Shown piece by piece: positions 36,101 to 47,660 of a stretch of 64,000 nt of DNA. Each line of letters opens with the position of its first letter. Positions within the stretch are counted from its first letter, which is position 1. The translations under genes and the position numbers were made by a program. The notes below the pieces were generated by a model, which saw nothing but the letters and a program-made list of their open reading frames with translations, was not told the DNA's origin and searched no databases. Source of the stretch: Dallia pectoralis (taxonomy: Eukaryota; Chordata; Actinopteri; Esociformes; Umbridae); contig CM055741.1 of NCBI GenBank assembly GCA_029465975.1, positions 6,909,903-6,973,902 of the forward strand, given 5' to 3'.

Positions 36101-36528
36101 TGTACCGCAACGAGTGTGACCGCCGCGTTCATAACGCCCGTGGCGTCGACAAATCAGACAGCCGCGGTGTCGCGGGGCGGAATGGAGACGCCAGGTCCAC
36201 AGACTCCTCGTACAGGGATCGGAGCAGGGATAGCCAAGGGAGTTTCGGCTCCACCGGGGGCGATCGGTATCAGAGTTTCAGCAGGGCCACCCAGTACAGG
36301 GCTGGGGGAGCTGCTGCTAGCGTGGCCCCTGGTAGTACCGTCGGGGGCCAGGATCAGTCAGGTCAGCCGCAGGGTGTGTTCGGTCCCGCCCCCCCGCCTC
36401 CGATGGGGCCCCAGCCCCTCATGGCCCAGCTGATGGGCCAACCACAACCCCCTCTCATTGGCTTCATGGGCCAGCCCCCGTACCCCTTCCCTCCCCTGCC
36501 CACTCCTCCCCCCCCACCCAGAAAGTAA
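27958..36528 (+). CDS. ddx17: DEAD-box ATP-dependent RNA helicase DDX17 (p72-type)
   Basis: Thirteen exons: 27958-28013, 28824-28983, 29668-29764, 30365-30498, 30688-30753, 30891-31032, 31115-31275, 31609-31781, 32195-32305, 32587-32648, 32979-33038, 35589-35819, 36047-36528; 644 aa, stop TAA 36526-36528. Motifs: Q motif FKEPTAIQ (116-123), Walker A AQTGSGKT (140-147), PTREL, TPGR (226-229), DEAD (250-253), SAT (281-283), RGLD, HRIGRTAR (429-436). DDX17 rather than DDX5: QYVMD, LERGDGPI, the RYRGSSSSGDNPNMMYRNEC region and a Pro-rich tail ending RK. Family knowledge: nuclear helicase in splicing, microRNA processing and transcription co-activation. An in-frame TAA at 27937-27939 precedes the ATG. 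Exons 11 and 12 have repeat-derived acceptor regions. The C-terminal half of the tail is divergent. Confidence 0.96.
28728..28762. repeat. (CA)n microsatellite in ddx17 intron 1
   Basis: About 17 CA dinucleotides, 60 bp before the exon 2 acceptor region. The rest of intron 1 shows no recognised feature. Confidence 0.9.
29281..29552. repeat. 27-bp minisatellite in ddx17 intron 2, about 10 copies
   Basis: Units of 27 bp (core CACGCTCTCTCAGAAACTCT then CCCGG) run in tandem. The multiple-of-3 length gives open frames on both strands (9-residue periodic peptides), none with splice or homology support. Exon 3 starts about 115 bp downstream. Confidence 0.93.
32841..32978 (+). repeat. Tandem copies of the ddx17 exon 11 acceptor (about 46-bp period)
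   Basis: The bases around the true acceptor (ACTTTCAG|AGTTT, AG ending at 32978) recur upstream with AG ending at 32933 (CCTTCAG|AGTTT) and 32887 (ACTTTCAG|AGTTT). The spacing is 45 and 46 bp, and a degenerate copy (GACTTTCGTTTT) lies near 32842. Each copy carries its own TTTCTAAC-like branch region and pyrimidine tract. Confidence 0.8.
33161..33440. repeat. (CT)n / CCTCTC microsatellite in ddx17 intron 11
   Basis: 280 bp of CT dinucleotides interrupted by CCCTCTCC and CCTCTCTCT steps. It is pure pyrimidine on the plus strand and generates shadow open frames on both strands (Ser/Leu-rich or Arg/Glu-rich). Confidence 0.95.
33441..35339. other. Remainder of ddx17 intron 11; no further gene seen
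   Basis: About 1.9 kb of intron between the CT tract and the 40-bp array. It contains a C run at 33725-33739 and a GC-rich segment around 34230-34570 with open frames on both strands, but no recognised protein or splice context. Confidence 0.5.
35340..35572. repeat. 39/40-bp minisatellite abutting the ddx17 exon 12 acceptor
   Basis: About 5.8 copies of a C-rich unit (ACGACGACCTGTTAAACCCC then CACACCTCACCATCCACACA, with variants). The array ends about 16 bp before the acceptor AG at 35587-35588. The intervening bases GGCTGTGTCACAAAG have little pyrimidine tract, so the array itself must supply the upstream pyrimidines. Confidence 0.9.
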
Positions 36529-37140
36529 AAGAACAATAATGTCGTGGAATCGTAAACTATCAGAGGTGTGCAGCATAATATTTTTATTGTTTTATGGGTC
36601 AGGCTGTAGGTGCGTGTTTGTTACGTGAGCAGGAGAACAGAGATGAGCCAATACTGAACTGGGAGCAGTTGAAGTCTGAAGTGATTCCCCACAGTCCCGT
36701 ATATTAGGTTCGACACAGTCATGTTTTCAATGTGTATCCAGTGTTTTGGCAGTGTGTCCATTCAGTTACACCCGTGTTACAGTAAGACCAGGCGTTACAG
36801 TAAGACAAACCAACATGAGGTAAATTCCAAGATGAGTAAGAGCTGATATTTTTGTCCACATGTCTTTGACTTTCCTGCTCTTTCAGGGAAGTGGCAGGTG
36901 CTTAATGGCTGTATGATTAGAAACCCATTCTGAAAATGTGTATTGTTTCGATACTGCTATTAGCTTTTCTATTACACATGCGTTATTATCTGACATGGTT
37001 CATAACCTCATAGTGTCACATCCTGAATGTAGTGAGAAATTTGAATTATATCATTAGTGGGTTTAAGGTGAACTTAGATAAGATATGTTTATTTTTTTCC
37101 TATGTATTTTACAAAATGTCAATAAACACGTTGACGCCAA
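36529..37140 (+). promoter_or_regulatory. ddx17 3' untranslated region with a likely polyadenylation signal
   Basis: Downstream of the ddx17 stop. AATAAA at 37121-37126, followed within 20-30 bp by TG-rich sequence, is the best candidate signal. No coding sequence was recognised. Confidence 0.5.
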
Positions 37141-37233
37141 AGAATGTCATGATTGGATGCAGGAAACAATATGCAAAAAATGAGAATACCCACGACATGA
37201 AACCAAGTTTAAACCCCCAAGAAAAAGAATATC

Positions 37234-37544
37234 TTTATTTCCCTTAAATACATATTTGCACTACTTTCTCACCCTCCATCAACATTTCCTATTGGTAATT
37301 ATTGTTTGGCAAATGTACATGATTGCGGAACAATTCCTTTATTATTTACACGTAGCAGGGAACAAAATAATCACTGGTTCTTGTTACCATGCCAACGCCT
37401 ATGGTTGTCACGTATGACGTCACAAACCGGTTCGTGACCAAGCTGGAAGTGGAAATGCAGAGGAAGGTACAGAGTAGCCGATGTGACAGCGCAGGTTAAA
37501 CCGTGGAAGCTGACCGTATGTGCAAAGGATTGGTGAATTGCAGG

Positions 37545-37600
<56 letters not shown>

Positions 37601-38693
37601 CTAGTAACATGTGCACATCATTCGCCTTCGATAGGGTGTAACAGAATCCGGTGTTTCCCTTCACAACCTGGTTTGACAGTCTCCACCTGCTCTGTGTTGA
37701 GACTCCAACCATATTGGGCATGAAATACAGTTCATTTAACATCTCAGTAACATACACAACAACCAAATCCCGTAATCAAAAATGCACAGCTGACTACAAG
37801 AAAAACGTTTGTGCGGGGGGACTAAAACGGAAATTCATACATGAAAAAAAAGATAAGGAACCAACTCTCAGCTTTAGGCACATCCGGCAGGTTTAAATAG
37901 CGACAGAAATAAGATGAATGAAAGTCGTCCAACAAGTCATTAGTAGTGCATGCAGGTTGTGGAGCAACAGGGAACTGAATGTGGTGTGTTTCGTGGTGTC
38001 GAGCGAACTGAAAAAATCCCAATCAAAGCTAATAATGAGAATTCAATAGAATCAAGGCCAAAAAGTTTTTTTTTTGCTTTCCCTTCACAGAAGATTCGAC
38101 GGGATATTCATTTGTCACAGTTTTAGACTCCCTACTGCTGTCCTAACGCACAAACCCAACGGTCTTACACCGAAAAAAATAATAAAATACACAATCAAGA
38201 CAATAATACAATCGTACGATACTTTGAAACCAGACTATTTGAGAGTTGCACGTTGTGCAGCATATAATCCAATCAGCCCACAGACAAAGGACAACCGACT
38301 GTCTCTCACACACACATTCAGTTTAAAAAGGCTTTGATTTGCACCTTCGGAGGTCAATACAACAACTCCCAAGTTTTCCGACAGTTCACGTAAGAGAGTT
38401 AAAATACAGTAACGGATTGTAGTACAGTGAATGTAATAAAGAAAAGCCACACAACGGAGTATGACGACAACATTGTACGGCGGACTGTGGGAAGGCACAA
38501 GGGCAAAACCGCCCCCCCTTCAAAAAAAAATAAAAAACTGGTCTGAGATCAGCCTTCTCTCCATCCACATTCAATCCGTAACTGTTACAATGTTAACAGG
38601 CCATCTGTCCCTGGACCAGTGGATTGGGGACACCTTTGCCCCACTACCTTATTGGAAGCAGCGGATCAGGTGACAGGAAGCCGTTGCGTCCCG
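37234..38693 (-). promoter_or_regulatory. gga1 3' untranslated region with a likely polyadenylation signal
   Basis: Minus-strand AATAAA (TTTATT at 37234-37239) lies about 1.45 kb past the gga1 stop and only about 110 bp from the opposing ddx17 signal. The region includes a (CA)n tract at 37545-37597. No coding sequence was recognised. Confidence 0.45.
37545..37597. repeat. (CA)n microsatellite
   Basis: About 26 uninterrupted CA dinucleotides, within the predicted gga1 3' UTR. Confidence 0.95.
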
Positions 38694-39007
38694 CTAAAGA
38701 TTCCCCCAGTTATCCGGAGATGGGAACTGTTCTACGTCGCCGGATTCGTCGCGCGATTCATCGCCCAGGTTAAATGTGAGCTTGTACCGTAACCGAACCT
38801 TTTCCTGAAACCAAGCACAGACACTGTGATCCCGCGTACCACAGGGCCGCCCCAGACTGACACGTTTACAGCTTTACAGGTGTTTATGCTGTTACCACGG
38901 TGACAGTTTTTACTGTAACCTCCAGGTGTTTTCGCAGCTACAAATGAGATGCTGACTTGGTCGTTTGGCTTTTAATGAGCCTGTTAAACGCCCCTGGGAA
39001 ACCGTGT

Positions 39008-39065
<58 letters not shown>

Positions 39066-40666
39066 GTGTGTGTGTGTGTGCTGTACCTTATGAGGGTTGG
39101 CCAGCAGCAGGACCTGTGTTATGGCTGTGGGGGGCAGGATGGGGTTGAAGGCTGGAAGCTCGGTGCCCGAAGGAGGTTGCAGTTTCACCTTCATCGCCTT
39201 GAGAAGATCCAGGAGAAAACGCATCTACAATCAGAACCACAGACACACAGCCCGACTCGACACACAGACACAAACACACACACACACACACTCTACCGCA
39301 CTGACGCAGAAAGACAGGTGGCACCTACCCTGGGTACCGCTGACTGAAAGCGGATGTTGGTGACTGCTACAGGGGCGGAGGACAACATGGAGATGATCAC
39401 CACCAGCACGTCAGGCCGACAAGGCGGACAGTCACAGGCAAAGTGGAACAGCACCCGCAAACTGTGCTTGTCAAACACAGTTACTGGCAACATGCTGCCT
39501 ACGGGACGGATGGATAAAGCGTGTTAATATTTGGGAGCGCGGAAACACCCGTATTCCCACCTGGCATGAGGCTCACGCCCTGATTTAGAGGGTAGTGGGC
39601 TTACTGGGCTTGATAGATTCCAGAGGAACGGTCACGTTTGCCAGGGAGGCATTGTCCTGCGCGGGGGCCGCCGGGAAGTTGAGGCTGGGCAGGCTGTCCA
39701 AGAAAGACCCAGGCTTCTCCGAAGTCAAGGCCGGAACGGGACTCGGGGAGGGGTTGCTAGAGGAGACGCTGCTGGACTTGGTCTGGAGGTCTCGCAGGGT
39801 GGGCCTTGAATGAGGCTGTACCTTGTCCCTGTAAGGGGGAGACACGGCTCAGCGGGGTCACAGGAGACGGACGTTTTCGCGTTTCGGGTTGTTCCGCGGG
39901 TCTTACCAGTTGACGTGCTGACTACCAGGGGGTAGGGACTGCTGCAGTAGGTTCTTGCCCAGCAGGTCTAACTCGTCCAGGGCTTTGGGCGGAGTGACAC
40001 TCGCGCCTCCTGACGGAGCCTGGGTCACAGCGGGTAGCAGTAACGCAGCAGTAGCAGCCGCCGCCACGGCAACAGACTCTACCGTGTCTGAAGACTGGAA
40101 AGAAGGAAGCAGGGTTAACAAAAGTCTGTGTCCGTCTGCCGGGAAGGTCGTCTGCGTTTACGCAACTCTCTCACCTGGAAGGAGTTCCAGTCTCCCGAAT
40201 ATGTGGCTGGGGTGAAGCTGGGTGTTATGTCATTAAGTCCTAAATAGAGCAGGGGGAAAGCCAAAATGACAGTCAGAAAACCCTAGGAGAACAGCACGAA
40301 CAAACACAGCTGACGGGACATCCTAGTGTCGACGACCTGACCGTCTGTGCGACGTGACGACCTTCAGGTACCTAGTGACATGAGCTGGTCGTCCAGCAGG
40401 TTGATGCCCAGGTCTTGTGACGGGACCTGAAGTGAGGGCATATCTGGGTAGGACGGTATTCTGGTGGTGGACGTGTCCAACCCGACCAGGTCGAGGAGGC
40501 TTGTGCTACTTCCTGTGGAGAGATTCTAGAGATTAGTCCTCAATCCTTTATATTAGAGTTTGAGTATTTGTGTAGGGAAATAAAAACGCAGTTGACAATC
40601 GTGTTGTTTACTTTCCGTGTGTCTGAGGTTCAAGCTGTTCATATCTTCACAAAGTGTGTGTGTGTG

Positions 40667-40714
<48 letters not shown>

Positions 40715-43700
40715 GACACAAAAGCCGCTTTGCGCATGACCCTACCTGGTAGCGTGGGAACAGATGTGCTGTCGCCGTTCACTTCCTCTCCCTTCACCAG
40801 CTGTCTGTACAGGTTGATCACCTGCGTCAGGTTGTCGTTGGCTTGCAAGATGTCCGCTAAACAAAGCAGAGGCGGAGTTAGATTAAAGGAAATAGAGAAC
40901 ATCCAATCAGAGCCGCCGCTGTACTGTGTCTCGTTGGGAACCTGGTGAATGGTGATTGGCTGACGGCAGTGAAACAAGACCACATGCCACAGGTGCATCA
41001 TGGGAATGAGGTCACATCTCTTTACTGTACTAAAGCATTGGTAAGCTGTTGATGATAGCAAAAAAACTTATTCTGGGGGGGGTTTGTGGTCAACAGCTAT
41101 GTGCGATACCTATGTGCTTTGTGCCTTATTGCTTTTGAATTAACGGAATGGCATAAACCCCGAATGTTGATTGGCTGAAAAGCTGCATTGTGTCACACCT
41201 GAGAATGACCAAGCAGTGGTATATCGGCCATAAACCAAACCTCTCGTGTCCTACCGTTTTAAAAACTACCAGCCACCACGCTGAAGCATGCACAACTTTC
41301 ACAGCCAATCACACACACAAGACAAGGATGATTCGTTAATGCTCACCCAAGGCCTCGTCGTTGTCCTCTGTGTCACTAGCCAATCGAAACAAAGTCGGTC
41401 TCATCCTTTCACAGCGCTGGTATAGGTCCTGCAAACATGACCACATCACAGAAATAGCCTGCTAAGAAGACTTGTTGACATTTCAACAACATTGTTTAGT
41501 TTCTACCCACATTTCTATATGTTTTTATTTTGTACACGCGTCTCTGTAGAAGTGCAGTCCCTCTGCTGTGCCAACCTTGAGCAGTTCCTCGTTGCTTGAG
41601 GAGATCTCCTTGCTGTAGTCTCCCAGTAGCTGGGTTAGCAACCGCACGCTCTCCTTCACTTCCTGAATCGCATTCACTCGCTTCGATACCTTCTCCATGC
41701 GCTTCTGGTCCTGCGGGACGATGGAGAGCATGAAAGGTTTACAGTGGTTTGTCCGCCACGCGTGTCTGGTACACGCTCATGATCAGTACATTTACACGTA
41801 ATTTCACATGTCAAAATGACCCCGAGGCTGACCCCGAGGCATCTCAGTTTCCACCCGCCCATGGAAACAACGGTTACCTCCTGCACCATCTCCTTAATCA
41901 GTTTGTTCGCGGCTCTCAGATCTTCAGGATGGGTGCTGTTCAAAAGCCGAGATAGCATCTGCAGAGGAGAAACGGAGGAAATGGGGAGGAAGACGCGGGG
42001 AGCGGGGTATTGTGGCGAGCCGTATGAAGAGCAGACTATTAACCAATGAGTGGGATAATTATCAACAAAAACAAACACTCAACATTTAAAATGTCCATCA
42101 TCTCGAACGCTGTCGAGAAAATACAATAAAATGGTTACCTATATTGGTTTTCATGTCATTACCTTGGATTTCTCTTCGTCCTCGAATATGGCGCTTGTAT
42201 TTTTGGGCGGAGGGGGTGGCAGGGGGCTGTCATCAGGAAGGACAGGGTCCTGTTTCACAATGCCTGGAAGACAGAAGGAAACCCAGTGCACTTATTATTA
42301 GTGAACCACACATCCACCCACACTAATAAGAGGAGCTATATCTATATACAATGATGAGGCAACACATTATGACCACAGGTGAAGGGAATAACGTTGATCG
42401 TCTCCTAACATGGGCTCATATGTGAACATCTGGGTAGATTAGATAAGTGAACTGTCAGTTCTCAAGGTCAATATGTTGGATGCAGGAGAAATGAGAAGGA
42501 GGAAAGACCTGATTGACTTAGACATGGAACAAGTTATTATAACCAGACGACTGGGTCAGAGCATCTCTGAAAAGGATCTTCTGCTAATGTCTTGATGCCA
42601 GATACCACAGGGGTGCGTGGGAATTTTCATTTGACGGTATAACTCAGCGGTTTGGAGTTTAACCGTGACGTTGCATTAGAATAATGCCAAGAACAAAAAA
42701 ACACACAGCAAGCTTTTCATATTAGGAACCTCAAACAAGAAAAACCTTGACAGAGTAACCTGCTGAAATTGTCAAACAGTTCAGGTACTAGAATATTTGT
42801 CTGAAAGCTGTGGTCCATCAGACTGTGCGCCGCAGGTATGACAAAAGCCTAGTTATTAGTTTTAATTATGTCATAACAGCAGTAAGGCCACACAGTGGTT
42901 TTTGGTACTTGGGCCATGACCACTGGCTATAGTATCCAGGCGCTCTGCAATGCATCCTGTTGGAGGACAGTGATTAGAGCTTTCTGTGGGTTATTAACCG
43001 TTCACCAAAACCCACGTGTCCCATCGCTTAACGCGTCATAAGGTTATAAACCCACCCTGTTTCTTCAGCATCTGATAGGCATCCGCGATCTTAGGCTCGT
43101 CAGGTAGACCCCTCGTCCAGCTAAACATCACCTCCAGAACCTTCTTCTTCACTGGCTCTGGCGCCCGAGAACCCAGGTACTGACGAGAAGACAACAGCAT
43201 GACGCAACAACAGCAACAACATAAATGCAGAAAAAAAAACCAGACTACATGACCAAAAAGAACCAAGACAGGTTTATGCATCCCATATTTGACCCTTCCT
43301 GTCTGTACCTTGGGCGAGACAACCTTGATGAGTTCGTTAAGAAAGCGGAACTTGCCCACTTCGTTGTGGAACCTCTTCCCACAGTTCTTCATGCAGGTCT
43401 CTAGAACCTGCGAAAACATTACAGGTTGTTGTCTTGGTAGCTGAAAGAATGCGGCTATATCAGGAGTATTCCAGACAACATGTATCCTAGATTACTCAAA
43501 AAATTACAGCAAAGACAACCAATCTGGCTAGTAACGAAAAACGCTTCCATCACTTTGGTGTGTTTAGTTTCCAACCACAAACCAGGATTCGACATTAAAG
43601 TCTAATTATTTAGCAAATTACCATCAGTGCTTGCATGGCCTCCCATTCCTGAGGTGACTGGATCTTGTGAGCCAAAAGCCTGGTAACCAGCTGAGGACTA

Positions 43701-46700
43701 GAGGATGGAAAAACACTTAAAGACATTATCTACATTCAATTTCAAAACAATTTACCCGTTGAAACAGGCAGCTTTAAACCAGACTGAGGTATGGTCCTGT
43801 GCTCTCACCCGTCAGGTTCATGGTTGAGCTGCTCACATAAACCCTGGATACTGTCCCAGTTCGCCTCCTTGTTCAGGGGATTAGTGGCATGGTCTGCGGA
43901 AAATGAAAGAAAATTCAAAAAACAACGACTGGCTTATTTACATTTTTCTGGTTGTTTACCCTAAACCCAGTTGCACAAATAACGCCTTCATGTTTACTAC
44001 CACCCGAAAGATCTCTACAATTTTCCCAATGAAAGCATGAAACTTGGTACACATGCACAGTTTAGACTGCTTAACATGTGCAGATGTATGAAGCATTCCT
44101 AAAATGGCTCCTGCCAAACGTGGCTGAAAATGTCCATTAGGTCGATTAACAGGTAATGTAATTTCCATTACATCTGCCATGGGTCCCATTCTGGTATTAC
44201 GCCTAAAAAAGTTTTACATTCTGCGAAAAAACAACACAAAGAAAGAAGCACTCTGCCCTTACAATATGTTCAGTGCAGGCTAGGATTATAAAATAAAGTA
44301 AGAAATGATTTTATACCCTGCTGATTGCAATGCAGGTGCCATGTACAGTATTATAAAGTGAAGGAAGACATGATTTAATCCCCTGCAGATTTTGTACATT
44401 AGCCCACTGACAAAAACATGATCTTTAAGAGAGTGCTCCTAGTCTCAGCTCGTTACCTGGGTAAACGACACTTGGGAGCCAGAAACCTTGCTGATTGACA
44501 CAGGAGTAAAATGCAAATCAATTTAGAACTTATTTGAAATGTGTTATTCTGGGTTTTGTTGTTGTTATTCTGTCTCTCACTGTTCCTCCTTGATTGCACT
44601 AGCAGTCAAATAAATATATCATGCAAAAACAAAAAATGATCACAGCACTGGCACACGAGGAGTAGTATGCTTGAGCCATGATTTAATTGAACCCGCTGAA
44701 ATGTTGTATGTATGTATTCTATGTTTTTTCAGTATAATATTTCAAACCAACTTAGACAAGCCATCCAAGGAAATGTAATAGAATTTATGAAGAACGATGT
44801 TTTATTGGATTGTCAACAAAAATGTAAATCAAACGAAAACACTGGGCGGCCGTGTGACAATCAAGCATGTGAGAGACAAGTTGCCAATAAGGGGTGGGGA
44901 CCAGACAAATCTAAGACACTGTGTTCCAAAAATATCCATTGTCCCAAGCAATCCACCACATTCCCAGCAGGGGCAGAAGCATACAACTAAGGTTTTGTAT
45001 GCAAGATAAATATTATAACACGTATTGCCGTATGGCTTTCCATGTTGTCTAAACAAAACAAAGTCATTTGAATTGGTTTTTAGTGATATACATGACCATT
45101 TCACATTGTACTGGTTCGCCACAAATGACTGAAATAAACCGCAAACAATCTTTGAACTTGACACTCACAAACTAGCTTATCTATATTAACATGTGGTTGG
45201 TTGTTTTGTAATAACCCTTTGCAAGTCCATGTCTAGATAATTGAACATTATAATTCGTTTTCAACCAAAATAAAAACAAATATTAAATCCGTGACCATAG
45301 AAAACACACTGCAGATATTTATAAAGACCATATTTGCTGTGTTATGTTCGTTTTAGATGTGACAGAAAATTGTGTTAAGAGTAGAATAACACAAATGATA
45401 TATTGTGCATTGCATTGCTGTAATGATTGACCATCAACTAGGGGTTTGCGATATGACGATATTTAATCGTGGACTATTAAAATGTCTCCACGATTCACTT
45501 TTTCGGAAATATCGTAGAATCGCGCTCCAGTGCAGGTTCTATTAGATGCAGATCTATGGCGTTTTTTCAGCTACGTATCAACATGCAATGCGCGGTGCGC
45601 TAGATGTCAGCGTGTTAACACTAGAAGCGCCAACAGCCCATGCCCCCGGGCGTTGCAGTTAGTAATTAAAATAAATATATAATGTTGAAAAGCTACAGCC
45701 TCGTCCTTCCATGACTTTTCCTAAATACGTGCATTTTACCGTGTCCCGTTTTCAGAAACTGGACGCGTTTTGGTCTGATCTATATTGGACTCGTTTTGGT
45801 CTGGTCTATATGAAACTGGATCCGTTTTGGTCTGGTCTATTTAAAACTGGACGCGTTTTGGTCTAGTCTACATGAAAATGGACGCGTTTTGGTCTAGTCT
45901 ACATGAAAATGGACGCGTTTTGGTCCGATCTATATGAAACTGGATATATGTAACCGATTAATTTGCTGCTGTCTCATGTGCACTCATAACATCACTAATG
46001 AACACTGTGCGCAGTGCAACCGATTAGTATGCGTGTCCTGCTCAGGCAGACAAAAGCTGCGAGATATACATAGATAATAGATTGATTGGCTTGGTTGAAT
46101 TTGAATAAACAAAAAAAAAAGAGGAAGGCCTACGTTTATAAAGAAATATATGTTTTACTAAATAAAAAGAACGAAAATATAAAACGAAATTGATTAATGT
46201 ATCTACCGGGTAACAGCAGAATATACCCGACCGTGACCAATATACAAACTGTAAAATGCGTGTTTCATTGTCTACAGTGCCTTAGTTACTGGACTGTAAT
46301 TACTATAGGCTAATACATTTTACAAATGTAAATGATCGAATTATACACTGTAGCCTAATGTTTTTATTTCAAGAGTCTGTGTTGCAATATATACGGCAAA
46401 TCATGCGCAAATCATTTGATTGCACGACGCTTGTGATCTAAAAAGTTGAAGCATTTATTACATCAAAATAGGACATACAGTTTGATGGATTTTCATTTAT
46501 TCGATCTTTAGAAATTTAAATATCATAGCCTGTGCATTTTAAAATCATGGTTTTAATTTTGTATTGTATGGTTAAATAAGGCAATAACTAGGCTACATAC
46601 TATTTTAGTAAAATGTTTTACTTCATAATTCATTTAATTCAGGATGATAACACAGTAGATCATCTGATGCTGTAGATGGATGGCAGGTTACACAGTGAAT

Positions 46701-47660
46701 GGATGGTGAAGTTGCGGATGAGAATGGGTGCTTCTTTGCACAATTGCACTTCCATTAAATATACACGTGATTAAAATGTGCTATTTTAACATTTGTTTCC
46801 CTTTTATGTTTTGTTACCTTGTATGGCTATATTTTTTAAATGGAGATATAATTTGCTTGTATTGCGGCTCAGTAATTTGCAAAATAGTCTTAAAAAGCAA
46901 CATGAAAAAGAATCGTGATAAAATCGCGAATCGTGACTTTTCCTGAAAAAATCGTGATATGATATTTTTCCCATATCGCCCACCCCTACCATCAACACAT
47001 AGGGGTAGACTTTGAATGTACTCGATGCTGATAGACTTAGAAGATAACCTAATCAGAGTATTTAGATGACTGAACACCTATTGTATTCTAAGTAATGGAA
47101 GCAAGGACGTCTTTGGCCATGGTTTTCTATATAAACTAGTTCAAGACAAACTGTACATGTGTACAAAGGTCCGTGCTTTTATTTCAAAATATCACCTAAA
47201 ATGTGTGTGATGACTCCAATTTGGCCACTGAGTCACTCACTGAGTGACACATACACAGCTAACGACCACTGACCACTACTAGCTAAGTACCTAGATACCT
47301 AGTTAACAATTCAGTCATATTCAACAGTATAAAACGCGAATTAATTCAGCAGTAACCACAGTAACCGGTTGTCAAATCACTCAAAATCAGATGAGGTCTG
47401 TTTTTGTTTGAAATATAACCCAGCTATGTACTGCTAACGGTGGCTAGCTACAGACAGGCAGTATCACTTAGCTAAACAGCATATTTAGGGTGTTCTCCCA
47501 CTGCACAGACAGTCATTGTCCATGAGACTAAACCCACCGCACTTCCTCCACATCCCTTTCCCAAAGGAAAATCGTTCACCCAAGTGAACATAGCAGTAAA
47601 AGTGTGGCATGACTCACTAATGCGAGACTCCAAGCGCTCCTCGTCTGGTGGCGCCGCCAT
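38694..47660 (-). CDS. gga1: ADP-ribosylation factor-binding clathrin adaptor GGA1
   Basis: Seventeen exons: 47618-47660, 43809-43893, 43622-43697, 43309-43407, 43056-43179, 42163-42263, 41878-41958, 41576-41710, 41347-41428, 40746-40856, 40372-40512, 40175-40239, 39907-40094, 39605-39828, 39329-39498, 39087-39197, 38694-38804; 648 aa (human 639), stop TAG 38694-38696. Domains: VHS (residues about 1-145, ATNPLNKEANW to LKKQG), GAT (LNSTHPEDLRAANKLIKEM, ILQANDNLTQVINLY), hinge with clathrin-box-like LLDDQLMSLG and the GAE-binding WNSF, then the C-terminal GAE ear (LPVTVFDKHSLRVLFHFA to DNWGNL). Family knowledge: monomeric adaptor at the trans-Golgi/endosome; VHS binds acidic-dileucine sorting signals and GAT binds ARF-GTP and ubiquitin. 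GGA1 over GGA2/3 from hinge and ear wording and the micall1/ddx17 neighbourhood. Intron 1 (about 3.7 kb) holds a hAT element. Confidence 0.96.
39005..39081. repeat. (GT)n/(GTAT)n microsatellite in gga1 intron 16
   Basis: GT dinucleotides interrupted by GTATGTGTAT steps. The tract ends about 6 bp from the exon 16 donor (exon low end 39087), so on the gene strand the intron begins almost at once with a long CA run. Confidence 0.95.
40657..40710. repeat. GT/CA microsatellite in gga1 intron 10
   Basis: A short GTGTGTGTGTATA run followed by about 18 CA dinucleotides, a GT-to-CA junction with hairpin potential, 36 bp from the exon 10 donor. Confidence 0.9.
41050..41335. mobile_element. Degenerate interspersed repeat fragment in gga1 intron 9
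   Basis: The phrases GCCTTATTGCTTTTGAATTA and GTGGTATATCGGCCATAAAC resemble an interspersed repeat common in salmonid and related fish genomes, recalled rather than searched. A related piece (GTATCCAGGCGCTCTGCAAT) is at about 42931 in intron 5. No ends or target duplications were resolved. Confidence 0.35.
42355..42620 (+). mobile_element. Internally deleted Tc1-like transposon remnant
   Basis: Segments ACATTATGACCACAGGTGAA, GACGACTGGGTCAGAGCATC and GATGCCAGATACCACAGGGG match the start, an early transposase region and the end of a Tc1-like element widespread in teleosts, in the right order but with the roughly 1-kb middle missing. The reading frame is destroyed. It lies in gga1 intron 5. Confidence 0.65.
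43894..45430. other. 3' part of gga1 intron 1; no further gene seen
   Basis: About 1.5 kb without recognised coding sequence, RNA gene or structured repeat. Open frames near 44712-45164 on both strands lack similarity. Confidence 0.5.
45439..46988. mobile_element. Non-autonomous hAT-type element in gga1 intron 1
   Basis: 1550-bp element with ends TAGGGGTTTGCGATATG and CATATCGCCCACCCCTA (imperfect inverted repeats), flanked by a perfect 8-bp duplication CCATCAAC at 45431-45438 and 46989-46996. Both subterminal regions carry ATCGTGA/TCACGAT motifs typical of the fish hAT repeats that start TAGGGGTGGGCGATATG. An internal 31-bp array (45761-45945) is present and no transposase is left. Confidence 0.87.
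45761..45945. repeat. 31-bp tandem array inside the hAT element, 6 copies
   Basis: GGACGCGTTTTGGTCT-type units start at 45761, 45787, 45818, 45849, 45880 and 45911; all but the first interval are 31 bp. Units vary at GGACGCG / GGACTCG / GGATCCG. Confidence 0.9.
46997..47617. other. 5' end of gga1 intron 1; no gene seen
   Basis: About 620 bp between the hAT element and the exon 1 donor. No coding sequence, RNA gene or structured repeat was recognised. Confidence 0.5.
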
